Shown here in pieces: positions 1-7,264 of a stretch of DNA of 22,234 nt. The DNA is from an uncultured Dorea sp. (GTDB taxonomy: Bacteria; Bacillota; Clostridia; Lachnospirales; Lachnospiraceae): positions 7,067-29,300 of the forward strand of contig CAJULU010000056.1 in the NCBI GenBank assembly GCA_910587575.1. The letters run 5' to 3'. The translations under genes were made by a program, and so were the position numbers. The notes beneath the pieces were generated by a model. That model did not search any database. It saw only the letters and a list, made by a program, of their open reading frames with translations, and was not told where the DNA came from. Every line of letters begins with the position of its first letter. Positions within the stretch are counted from its first letter, which is position 1.

Positions 1-32
1 GACTGGAGTTCAGACGTGTGCTCTTCCGATCT
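1..32. other. Illumina TruSeq adapter (assembly artefact)
   Basis: The first 32 bases match the Illumina TruSeq index/read-2 adapter; they contain GTGTGCTCTTCCGATCT and are the reverse complement of the usual AGATCGGAAGAGC read-through sequence. Genomic sequence begins at 33, in the middle of a uvrA codon series. This marks a contig end and explains why uvrA stops abruptly. Confidence 0.97.
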
Positions 33-296
33 CGGAGACAATCCTTCAATACTTTCCACGTCGGGCTTTTCCATCTGTCCTAAGAACTGCCTTGCATAGG
101 ACGATAAAGACTCCATGTATCTTCTCTGCCCTTCTGCGTAAATGGTATCGAAAGCCAGAGAAGACTTGCCGGAGCCGCTAAGCCCGGTGAGAACGACCAG
201 TTCATCTCTTGGTATATCCAGATCAATATTCTTCAGATTGTGCTCATTGGCACCTCTGATTCTGATAAATTGTTTACTGTCTTTTTTCTTTGCCAT
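33..296 (-). CDS. uvrA: UvrA, excinuclease ABC subunit A (N-terminal 88 codons, cut by contig end)
   Basis: UvrA is the damage-recognition ATPase of nucleotide excision repair; it loads UvrB on damaged DNA in the cytoplasm. The 88 visible residues start MAKKKDSKQFIRIRGANEHN and contain the first Walker A motif GLSGSGKSS at about residues 38-46, followed by the family signature around FDTIYAEGQRRYMESLSSYA. The ATG is at 296-294. The gene follows uvrB after 28 bp on the same strand, the usual uvrBA operon order, and should share the SOS promoter upstream of uvrB. The remaining roughly 850 residues are missing because the contig ends and adapter begins at position 32; this is not a biological truncation. 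Confidence 0.97.
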
Positions 297-324
297 ATTC
301 TGTCCTTCCTGATCTACGAAAATA

Positions 325-2328
325 TTACTCTAAATCATTCAGCGCTTTTTTCAGTTCAACCAGCTTGTCCCTCAGCTCTGCCGCTGCCTCGAAGTTCAGT
401 TCCGCCGCCGCTTTCTTCATCTGCTTTGTCAGTTCTGCAATCAGCTTCTCCAGTTCCTTCCGGCTCATAGATTCCGGATCCTTCTCCATCCGCAGTTCTT
501 CTGCGGCAACCTTCTTAGACACGGCAATCAGATCACGGACACTCTTTTTAATGGTCTGAGGTGTGATGCCATGCTCTTCGTTATATTGCATCTGAACCTT
601 ACGGCGCCTCTGTGTCTCTTCAATCGCAAGGCGCATGGAATCGGTTATCGTATCAGCATACATGATCACGTGTCCTTCTGCATTACGCGCCGCACGCCCG
701 ATGGTCTGAATCAGAGAGGTCTCCGAACGCAGAAATCCCTCCTTATCTGCATCCAGAATCGCCACCAGCGTAATTTCCGGTATATCCAGCCCTTCTCTCA
801 GCAGATTGATCCCCACCAGCACGTCAAATACGTCCAGCCGCATATCCCTTACGATCTCTGTCCGCTCCAGCGTATCAATATCTGAGTGGAGATAACGGAC
901 ACGGATTCCGACCTCACGCATATAATCTGTAAGATCTTCCGCCATACGCTTTGTGAGCGTGGTAATCAGTACCTTATTCTTCCTGGCGATTTCCTTATTT
1001 ACTTCTCCCACCAGGTCGTCAATCTGCCCTTCTACGGGACGAACCTCAACCTCTGGATCCAGAAGCCCCGTTGGACGAATCACCTGCTCCGCTCTCAGTA
1101 ATTCATGCTCATCCTCATAGGTTCCCGGCGTGGCCGATACAAACATTACCTGGTCTATCTTACTTTCAAATTCCTCAAAATTCAAGGGGCGGTTGTCTTT
1201 TGCCGAAGGAAGCCGGAATCCATATTCTACCAGCGTTGATTTCCTGGACTGGTCACCGTGATACATCCCCCCGATCTGCGGTACTGTCTTGTGGGATTCA
1301 TCTATCATCAGAATAAAATCATCCGGGAAATAGTCAATCAATGTATGGGGCGGCTGGCCTGCTTCCAGGCCGGTCAGATGGCGTGAATAATTCTCAATGC
1401 CGGAACAGAAGCCAGTCTCCCGCATCATCTCTATATCAAAATTCGTCCGCTCAGAGATTCTCTGGGCTTCTAATAACTTGCCTTCGCTTTTAAAATACTT
1501 AATCTGTTCTTCTAACTCAGCCTCTATTTCCTTGATTGCCCGTTCCATGCTGTCTTTTGATACCACGTAATGGGATGCCGGGAAGATTGCCACATGGCTT
1601 AATTCTTTCTTGATCTCTCCGGTCAGGATATCTATCTCCGTAATGCGGTCAACTTCGTCTCCGAAAAATTCAATCCGATAGCCTATGTTCTCGTACAAGG
1701 CAGGAATAATCTCCAGTACATCCCCCCGCACCCGGAAGGTTCCCCGCTTGAAGTCCATCTCATTGCGGTCGTATTGTATCTCAATCAGCTTCTTGATGAC
1801 CTCGTCCCGATCCTTGATCATTCCTGGGCGTAGGGAGATTACCATGTTCTGGTAATCAATGGGGGAGCCGAGTCCGTAGATACAGGATACGCTGGCTACG
1901 ATGATTACGTCACGCCGCTCGGATAATGCGGCGGTGGCGGAATGGCGGAGCTTGTCTATCTCATCGTTGATGGATGAGTCCTTAGCGATGTAGGTGTCGG
2001 AGGACGGGACGTAGGCTTCGGGCTGGTAGTAATCGTAGTAGGACACAAAATACTCCACTGCATTCTCTGGGAAATATTCACGGAATTCTCCATACAGCTG
2101 CGCTGCCAGCGTTTTATTATGCGCTATGATAAGGGTTGGCTTATTCAGTTCCTGTATCACATTCGCCATCGTAAAAGTCTTCCCAGACCCCGTAACCCCT
2201 AGCAAAGTCTGGCATTGGTTGCCTTCCCGGAACCCCTTTACCAACGCCTCAATTGCCTCCGGCTGGTCTCCGGTAGGCTTGTATTCCGAGACTAATTTAA
2301 ACTTTTTTTGCTCTGTTCCCACAGACAT
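325..2328 (-). CDS. uvrB: UvrB, excinuclease ABC subunit B
   Basis: UvrB is the DNA helicase-like subunit that verifies damage and positions UvrC for incision. The 667-residue frame is full length for the family. Visible motifs are Walker A GVTGSGKT (about residues 44-51), the damage-probing beta-hairpin region YYDYYQPEAYVPSSDTYIAK, helicase motifs including MIDESH and TIGRAARN, and a C-terminal UVR domain (NFEAAAELRDKL) that contacts UvrA/UvrC. Start choice: the ATG at 2328 lies one base after AGGAGG, too close for normal initiation. The in-frame GTG two codons later (2322-2320) has a 7-nt spacing and is the better start. Regulation is likely by LexA: a perfect GAAC-N4-GTTC box sits just below a consensus promoter 220-270 bp upstream. 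Confidence 0.98.
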   Translation of the reverse strand: MSVGTEQKKFKLVSEYKPTGDQPEAIEALVKGFREGNQCQTLLGVTGSGKTFTMANVIQELNKPTLIIAHNKTLAAQLYGEFREYFPENAVEYFVSYYDYYQPEAYVPSSDTYIAKDSSINDEIDKLRHSATAALSERRDVIIVASVSCIYGLGSPIDYQNMVISLRPGMIKDRDEVIKKLIEIQYDRNEMDFKRGTFRVRGDVLEIIPALYENIGYRIEFFGDEVDRITEIDILTGEIKKELSHVAIFPASHYVVSKDSMERAIKEIEAELEEQIKYFKSEGKLLEAQRISERTNFDIEMMRETGFCSGIENYSRHLTGLEAGQPPHTLIDYFPDDFILMIDESHKTVPQIGGMYHGDQSRKSTLVEYGFRLPSAKDNRPLNFEEFESKIDQVMFVSATPGTYEDEHELLRAEQVIRPTGLLDPEVEVRPVEGQIDDLVGEVNKEIARKNKVLITTLTKRMAEDLTDYMREVGIRVRYLHSDIDTLERTEIVRDMRLDVFDVLVGINLLREGLDIPEITLVAILDADKEGFLRSETSLIQTIGRAARNAEGHVIMYADTITDSMRLAIEETQRRRKVQMQYNEEHGITPQTIKKSVRDLIAVSKKVAAEELRMEKDPESMSRKELEKLIAELTKQMKKAAAELNFEAAAELRDKLVELKKALNDLE

Positions 2329-2358
2329 ACCTCCTTACTATCATGCCTATCGGCCCGT

Positions 2359-2432
2359 AAATTCGTGTAATTTCTCCTGAAAATTCGTGTAATGGAAACT
2401 TCCCGGCGGGCGAAAAGGCCAATTACACGAAT
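2359..2432. repeat. Tripled 11-nt motif ATTCGTGTAAT in the uvrB 5' UTR
   Basis: On the + strand AAATTCGTGTAAT occurs at 2359-2371 and again at 2381-2393, and its inverse AATTACACGAAT occurs at 2421-2432. In the uvrB transcript (minus strand) one upstream arm can therefore pair with either of two identical downstream arms: an 11-bp stem with the near copy, a 12-bp stem with the far one. The far copy lies about 25 nt upstream of the uvrB Shine-Dalgarno. It could be a mutually exclusive RNA switch, a protein-binding array, or integrase arm sites. I do not recognise the motif. Confidence 0.75.
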
Positions 2433-2550
2433 AAAGTCACTAAAACTGATTTTTCTAACTACGCAATACAAAGCAATCTATATGAGTACTATGTACCACA
2501 GAATAGCATAATTCTTTATCATGGGAAAGTCCTATCCTTAATTTTGTCAT

Positions 2551-2562
2551 GAACATTTGTTC
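2551..2562. promoter_or_regulatory. LexA (SOS) box of uvrBA
   Basis: GAACATTTGTTC matches the Gram-positive LexA operator core GAAC-N4-GTTC perfectly. It lies six bases downstream of the -10 hexamer of the uvrB promoter on the minus strand, where LexA would block transcription initiation. uvrB is a classical SOS gene, so position, sequence and target agree. Confidence 0.9.
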
Positions 2563-2568
2563 TGATTT

Positions 2569-2597
2569 ATTGTAGCAGAAACACACTCTAAATGCAA
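2569..2597 (-). promoter_or_regulatory. uvrBA promoter
   Basis: On the minus strand, TTGCAT (2597-2592) and TACAAT (2574-2569) are separated by exactly 17 bases, a good sigma-A promoter. The predicted start site falls within or next to the LexA box, giving a 5' UTR of roughly 220-235 nt before uvrB. The intact promoter shows that the mobile element lies upstream of it, between about 2600 and 2672. Confidence 0.85.
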
Positions 2598-2649
2598 TAG
2601 AAACTCTCAGTCTGTCTTAAGAAATTTCTTTGCCCTTCTTTTAAGGCAC

Positions 2650-2680
2650 AAAAAAGAGGGATAGTTCCTGGCTACCCCTC
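2650..2680 (-). terminator. Intrinsic terminator of the integrase module
   Basis: The minus-strand transcript forms a GAGGGGTAG / CTATCCCTC stem (one G-U pair) with a 7-nt loop, followed by six T. The TAG in the stem is the stop codon of integrase 1, so the terminator overlaps the end of the gene. It insulates uvrBA from the element. Confidence 0.88.
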
Positions 2681-4089
2681 TCCTGCAAACCAATCATTTA
2701 TGTCTGTTAATTCTATTACATCCGAGTAATTGTACACCATCGGTGTCTGTACTTTCTCTTTCTTCCTTTCCTCCATCCTCTCAACTTCTTCTGGTCCTTC
2801 CTCCTGAACCTCAACGGTTTCCTGGAACATCTCCCATAACAAAGCCCTGTCTGTATCATCATATGGATGAACTTCTGAAATAAATTCCTGCAGTTCGTCT
2901 ACGCAATCTTCTATAATCGCCTGCATATCCGTATAGGTATCTACAGTAATAATAGATTTCGCGTGCCCTAATGCTGTTGCCACTGCTTTTTGATTAATGT
3001 TATTTTTCATCAAAAGCGTGGCATATGTCTTACGTAGATCATGAAAACGTATATGCGGCAGCCCTGTTTTTTCCAAAAGCTCTTTATAATGCTTAAAATG
3101 GTAGTCCTTACTCCGCGGACGCCCATAGCTTGAGCAGCATATATATCCCATATCCTGAAAAACCCATTTCCCTTTCTGCCTTCTGCTTCGATTTCTTTCA
3201 TACCGCTTCCGTTCTTCCAGGATTTCATGATACACATAATCCGGTATATCCAATTCCCGGTAACTGGAACGGGTCTTCGGCCGGATCTCCTGCTTTGATT
3301 TTGAGTTCATACATTTTCCGTTTTCTTCTGCATGAAGATCCTCCCCAAGCTGGCGTTGAATTTTCAATTTGTGATGTACGAAATCCACATCTGAATATTT
3401 CAGTCCATTGATTTCACTTTTGCGCAGCCCCATCAATAGCGCAAACACGATCTGCATATGAATACGCGACTCCTTTGATGCCTCCAGCAAAAGTTTAACC
3501 TGTTCCAGATTATAGGTTTTAGCTTCTTCTACAACAATGGTATGATACTTGTCCTTCTTTGTCTGTTTAGGTAAATCTACGTCTGTGCATGGATTACTCA
3601 TAATCAAATGTTTATCTAACGCATACCTCATTGATGTATTTAAAATTGTCTTCGCTAATTTAGGTATAGACGTATATTTTTCTGTCAGCGACTTATAAAG
3701 CTTACTCAGATGGCCTTGATTAAGTGTCATCAGCTTTAAATTTCCTATCTGCGGTATGATATGCTTATCAATACAATTTTTATATGTATGATAACTATTC
3801 GCAGTAAAAGACGGCTCCGGCCTCATAATTTGTTCCAGCCAATACACCAACAGCTCCCGTACTTTGATGTTAGATACACGACATAAGTTCCCGTATGAAG
3901 CTGTGCTATAACACCGTTACGTGCCTTACTAGCTTCTGTCTTTTTTGCATACCCGGCATGCTGACATATCTTTCTTTCTCCGTCTGAATAATACAGCGTA
4001 ACACGAAACCCAAATTTCTCCTTAACAGACATAACATTAGATATTTTGTAATCTACATAAGGGTGCAGATTTACCTTTTTTAAATCCAT
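2672..4089 (-). pseudogene. Tyrosine recombinase/integrase 1, split by a frameshift
   Basis: Site-specific recombinase for element integration and excision. The first frame (ATG at 4089, good AAGGAGGAG site) encodes an 88-residue piece with an arm-type DNA-binding domain ending near HTGTYVV. The second frame, readable from about codon SNIKVRELLVYWLEQ, runs to 2672 and holds the core-binding and catalytic domains. All catalytic signatures are present: MGLRKSEI, HDLRKT, GHAKS and VDTYTD with the nucleophile Tyr. The frames differ by -1 (equivalently +2) near 3865-3880. The local GTCGTGTATC could be a duplicated GT; there is no slippery heptamer or homopolymer. Repaired length would be about 471 residues, including an acidic C-terminal extension of some 60 residues beyond the usual end. 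The gene starts 12 bp after integrase 2. Confidence 0.87.
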
Positions 4090-4101
4090 TTCTCCTCCTT
4101 G

Positions 4102-5279
4102 TTACTCTTCATCCGGAACAAATTCTTTATTCATAAATTCCATTATCTTTTCATCTGCATCCATAATATCAAGATAGAACTCAAATGTTGTGTGAACTGA
4201 GCTGTGTCCAAGCATCCCCGATATCTTTGCTATGCTTACACCCCTCTCCAGGAGAATTGTTGCAAACATATGTCTCAGTCCATGAACCGTAATGCGCGGC
4301 AGCAAATTCCTTTCACACAGCACATACAGTTCTTTGTTCATAGAACCTAATCCGTGTGGCAAACCATTTTTCTGACAACTCACATAATCCATATCCTGAT
4401 ACGCATCCTCTAACAGATTTTTATTTGCCTCAATCTGCCGATGCCTTTTTTCTAGTTCAACTAAGACAATATTAGGAACCCGAAGTATGCGGTTGCTTTT
4501 TTCTGTTTTGGGATCACGCTCTACTATATTATATTCTTCTATACCGGCTCCATTTTCCTCCAGTTTTATATCAGCAGCTAATTGTCGTTGAATATGTACC
4601 GTTTTCTCCTTCAAATCAAAATCACTAAATTTTAGCCCTAAAATTTCTCCTTTACGCAATCCAAGATATAAAGCAAGTATTATCTCCAAAAACCAATTTC
4701 GTCCTTTGGCAGCATGCAATAAAAGAATAATCTGTTCTTTATTCAGTATCTGGATTTTCGGTTTTCTTCTCGGATACTTTTTTGTATTAGGAACCGGATT
4801 ATATGAAATCATTCTGGAAACTACAGCATCTTTGAAAGCAATATAAAGTAATTCCCTGCTTTTATTTCCAGCAGACTCACAATATTTAGATGCACTCTTT
4901 AATAATTCATTCAAGTATTCTGAACTAACTACCCGTAGCTTAATGTCCTCTTCAATTGACGGAAAGATAAATGTGTATAGAACATATGCGGACACATATT
5001 GCGTAGTACTTTCTACTCTGTCTGAAAAATGCTTTGAAACCAATATATCAAATAATCCTTTAAAGATATATCTTTCCCCTGCACCAAAAATCGCGCTTCC
5101 ATAGCTTGTTCAAACTCTGCCATGTGCTTTCTATATGCTTTCTCTGCTTCAACATCACTGCTAAAACCACCTGTCTTTCCATACTTTACGCTGTAATCTT
5201 CCTGCAGAATCTTTGTCCTGTGATACCACGAACCTCTTTCATAAAAGGCGTGCGGACACTTTTTTGATTTTTTATCCAT
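4102..5279 (-). pseudogene. Tyrosine recombinase/integrase 2, split by a frameshift
   Basis: A second phage/ICE-type integrase directly upstream of integrase 1. The 88-residue first frame (ATG 5279, site AAGAGGAGA) holds an AP2-like arm-binding N-terminus and the start of the core-binding domain, ending KDYLIYWFQSIF. The continuation, beginning SDRVESTTQYV, is in the -1 frame and carries LGLRKGEI, HGLRHMF, GHSSVHTTFEFY with the catalytic residues in place. The junction is the five-A run (five T on the coding strand) at 5025-5029: a sixth T restores one continuous 392-residue protein. A -1 slip at this run would give the same product, so recoding is formally possible, but mutation or a homopolymer read error is simpler. 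It lies 11 bp after the excisionase gene. Confidence 0.87.
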
Positions 5280-5290
5280 TCTTTCTCCTC

Positions 5291-5491
5291 TTAAGCTTCC
5301 TCTCCATCAATCCACCTGTCAAAGGATTCTTTTGGAACCCGATAGATCCGTCCGATCTTAATTACTCTGAATGGAGCCTGTTTTTTATTAACCTCATCCA
5401 AAAAATCATAGGTTTTACTTCTTCCAATCCCCAGTAATTGCTGAATCTCTTCAGCATTGTACACCTTTGATAACAAATTTTCTTTCGCCAT
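5291..5491 (-). CDS. Excisionase-like helix-turn-helix protein
   Basis: A 66-residue protein starting MAKENLLSKVYNAEEI, with a winged-helix/MerR-type excisionase fold: QQLLGIGRSKTYDFL is the helix-turn-helix and RVPKESFDRWI the usual C-terminal end of this family. Such proteins bend DNA at att sites and bias recombination toward excision. A longer in-frame start at 5629 exists, but it would run through the terminator hairpin and lacks a Shine-Dalgarno; the ATG at 5491 has AAAGGAGGAGG at good spacing. It is the first gene of the integration module, followed 11 bp later by integrase 2, and is transcribed from promoter A through a terminated leader. Confidence 0.85.
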   Translation of the reverse strand: MAKENLLSKVYNAEEIQQLLGIGRSKTYDFLDEVNKKQAPFRVIKIGRIYRVPKESFDRWIDGEEA

Positions 5492-5555
5492 GTATCCTCC
5501 TCCTTTTTTAAGTTTCTGGTGAATGAATTTCCTTGCTGAATCTGCATTACTGCGT

Positions 5556-5596
5556 AAAAAAGACACCAAAAAACCATCTGATTTTTTAGTGTCTTT
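5556..5596 (-). terminator. Leader terminator/attenuator A (upstream of excisionase)
   Basis: The minus-strand RNA forms a long stem from AAAGACACTAAAAAATC and GGTTTTTTGGTGTCTTT with a 4-nt loop, followed by further T residues. It lies between promoter A and the excisionase start, so it would end most transcripts before the integration genes unless antiterminated. A near copy lies at 17314-17356 in front of the accessory module. Confidence 0.8.
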
Positions 5597-5698
5597 CTCA
5601 TTTTTCGTCATTCGGTCAAAGGCCGACATAAAATTTTACTTCTGAACCTGCTCCAGAACAAAATTTTTACACAGTTATGCATCTCTGCAAAAAATTAC
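5556..5698 (-). ncRNA. Predicted ~145-nt leader RNA A
   Basis: Inferred transcript from promoter A (start near 5698) to terminator A. Besides the terminator it can form small stems around TTCTG...CAGAA (5642-5661) and TCGG...CCGA (5612-5626). It matches leader B (17314-17461) in length, in the terminator and in a CTGGA(G)CA-type stretch, but little else. It could be a processive-antitermination target, an attenuator or a small RNA. No protein with a convincing ribosome site is encoded in it. Confidence 0.4.
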
Positions 5699-5704
5699 AA
5701 TTAC

Positions 5705-5734
5705 ACTTTAACACAATATATAGATATTTGTCAA
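5705..5734 (-). promoter_or_regulatory. Promoter A (integration module)
   Basis: Minus strand: -35 TTGACA (5734-5729), 18-bp spacer, -10 TAAAGT (5710-5705) preceded by TGT, an extended -10. The spacer contains TATATATTGTG, also present in promoter B at the same place. Predicted start near 5698. Confidence 0.7.
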
Positions 5735-5756
5735 TATTATATTCTATATATTGTGT
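5711..5756. promoter_or_regulatory. Operator-like inverted repeat at promoter A
   Basis: ACACAATATATAG (5711-5723) and its exact complement CTATATATTGTGT (5744-5756) form a perfect 13-bp inverted repeat centred on the -35 box. One arm fills the promoter spacer. The same half-site occurs in promoter B, so a common DNA-binding regulator is likely; none is obvious nearby apart from the excisionase and the HTH protein at 15629. Confidence 0.6.
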
Positions 5757-5888
5757 CTAATCAGTTTCCATTATACATTTATCAAGGTACAATTAATTGC
5801 ATATATCATTCCCTATATTAAAAGAAGTCCACATACCTTTAATTTCTGTAAGGAATAATTATTTTGTGTTTTCTCATTCTGTTTACAT
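5757..5888. other. AT-rich spacer between accessory and integration modules
   Basis: This stretch lies between promoter A and the stop codon of the last accessory gene. I see no open frame, no clear terminator for the accessory operon, and no further repeat. Read-through from the accessory genes into promoter A is possible. Confidence 0.5.
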
Positions 5889-6221
5889 TTATTTGCCGCT
5901 ATCCTGCCCTAGCTTACAAATCCAGTCTTCCTCAACCTCCACTTCATTTTCCCTCAGATACTTTTCCACGCAAGGGCCGGACATACATAGGCGCATATTG
6001 ATCTCCCATCGTCTCGCCTCTCCATATTCCTTTTCAAACTGCTCGCACCATTGCTCCTGTATGTTAAGCGCAATCCGTATTTTCGTGCAGTCAAACCCAT
6101 ATTCGTCCTCTACCGGCATCTGAAATTCCTCTGCCACCTTCCTGTAAAAGGCTGCCAGATTCAAATTAGGATAGAATGCATCAATCGTATCCTGTGTCAC
6201 TTTCCGAATTCTTCTCTCCAT
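5889..6221 (-). CDS. Hypothetical protein (110 aa), last gene of the accessory module
   Basis: A soluble, acidic 110-residue protein starting MERRIRKVTQDTIDAFYPNL with a strong GGGAGGAG site. It is predicted mostly helical, rich in Glu, Tyr and Trp, with no signal peptide or membrane segment and no motif I can assign. It follows the 73-residue gene by 47 bp in the same direction and closes the accessory run. Clean start, stop (TAA) and ribosome site support that it is real. Confidence 0.7.
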   Translation of the reverse strand: MERRIRKVTQDTIDAFYPNLNLAAFYRKVAEEFQMPVEDEYGFDCTKIRIALNIQEQWCEQFEKEYGEARRWEINMRLCMSGPCVEKYLRENEVEVEEDWICKLGQDSGK

Positions 6222-6268
6222 ATCTGTCTCCTCCCTGTTGATGGAATCATTACCTCTAAAGAAGTAAT

Positions 6269-6490
6269 CTATTCTTCCGTTATTATAATGGTAAATGGTC
6301 TTCGGATCGGCATATCTGGCTCGCCGTCAAATGCATTATCCACTACAGAACGAAAATCCGGCTGATTGCTGCCTAATGTGATATCCTTCCACAAATGACC
6401 ATACTGGTCTTTATAGACTGGACGCGACCAAAAGTCTGTACCAATCGGTTCCAGTTTTAAAGTATCTTTTTTAATTTCTGATGTATTCAT
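6269..6490 (-). CDS. Small conserved mobile-element protein (73 aa)
   Basis: A 73-residue soluble protein with the pattern PVYKDQYGHLWKD ... FDGEPDMPI. I recall this pattern from unnamed small proteins in Lachnospiraceae integrative elements; no function is known to me. Its ATG overlaps the TGA of the upstream gene by 4 nt (ATGA), with GGGAG just before, so the pair is translationally coupled. The YKD/GxLWKD and DGEPDxPI segments look like a small beta-rich fold, which is inference only. Confidence 0.72.
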   Translation of the reverse strand: MNTSEIKKDTLKLEPIGTDFWSRPVYKDQYGHLWKDITLGSNQPDFRSVVDNAFDGEPDMPIRRPFTIIITEE

Positions 6491-7200
6491 ACGGGATCTC
6501 CCTTCATTGAGCGTATGTCTCTGAAAAAGTCTAAGGCATCCAAAAATCCCTGCTGGTAAGCAACCCGCCCATATTCGGAAGCGCTTGCATTACTCTCTTC
6601 CATGGCATCATCAATCAGCTCCCATTGCTCATGTGTGAACATATCTTCGGTCAGCCGGTCAGCCTTTGCCTCTGCATTCTTCTTAGATTTCTGATATTCC
6701 CGGTCTTTCCGCAGCGTATCTTCCAAAGCCGTATCCAGCCTGTTTCGGATAAATTGCTGCAGGACTGTGTGCCGGATTTTAGATTCTTTGCCAGTATCTG
6801 CAGTATCAACACACGCTGTAGTATCCGAATCTATATCAGATACGGTATCTGCATTCTGTTCTTTGTGTATCTTATGAGCATTGGAATCTGTGCTGCTTAC
6901 AGTCTGATTACTTCCCCGGCAGATATTTTGGAACAGATCGGCGAGTAACAAGATTCCTGCCTGCAATCCCAGTTCCATATATATGCTGGCATTTTCATTT
7001 ACCAGCTCATCTGCTGCGGATAACAATATGGAAGCTCCATCTTCACCATATTGTTTGGCAACCTTTTCGAAAATCAAATCTGCATCATCCAGACGTGTTT
7101 CGTAACTACGGTCATCCTTGTCCGGAACCATTCCGTATAGCAGATAATCTGCAACTCCTTTTACCGTTGCCCTCTCAAATATTCTCTCAGCAAATTTCAT
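6487..7200 (-). CDS. Hypothetical protein (237 aa)
   Basis: The start MKFAERIFERATVKGVADYLLYG at 7200 is preferred over upstream codons because those would overlap the previous gene and the terminator at 7223-7246, and AAAGGAAAAG sits at a usable spacing. Three parts can be seen: a helical N-terminus (about 1-110), a low-complexity Ser/Thr/Asp-rich linker (about 112-150, with DTVSDIDSDTTACVDTADTG), and a helical charged C-terminus ending in a segment where Tyr, Gln and Phe cluster (AYQQGFLDALDFFRDI). No catalytic motif is evident. It ends in a 4-nt overlap with the 73-residue gene. Confidence 0.72.
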   Translation of the reverse strand: MKFAERIFERATVKGVADYLLYGMVPDKDDRSYETRLDDADLIFEKVAKQYGEDGASILLSAADELVNENASIYMELGLQAGILLLADLFQNICRGSNQTVSSTDSNAHKIHKEQNADTVSDIDSDTTACVDTADTGKESKIRHTVLQQFIRNRLDTALEDTLRKDREYQKSKKNAEAKADRLTEDMFTHEQWELIDDAMEESNASASEYGRVAYQQGFLDALDFFRDIRSMKGDPV

Positions 7201-7222
7201 AATCTTTTCCTTTCCGAAAAGA

Positions 7223-7246
7223 AAGGCATAGCATAAGTCATGCCTT
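7223..7246 (-). terminator. Hairpin between PAPS-reductase-like gene and the 237-aa gene
   Basis: The minus-strand RNA pairs AAGGCAT with ATGCCTT around a 10-nt loop and continues TCTTTT. The interrupted T tract suggests a weak terminator or a transcript-processing hairpin. It lies in the gap before the start at 7200. Confidence 0.6.
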
Positions 7247-7264
7247 CCTCTTCCTTTTCTTTCG

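Noticed and set aside
325..559. + strand open frames opposite uvrB
   Set aside because: Shadows of uvrB codon usage; no ribosome sites and low-complexity Ser-rich translations.
2359..2432. CRISPR array
   Set aside because: Only three short copies, one inverted, with unequal spacing and no cas genes in the window.
5291..5629. 112-residue version of the excisionase starting at 5629
   Set aside because: Its N-terminal part is just translation through the terminator hairpin, with no ribosome site; the ATG at 5491 has a strong one.
6800..6860. Repeat tract encoding the Asp/Thr/Ser linker in the 237-residue protein
   Set aside because: Codons are varied and there is no exact DNA repeat; ordinary low-complexity linker.
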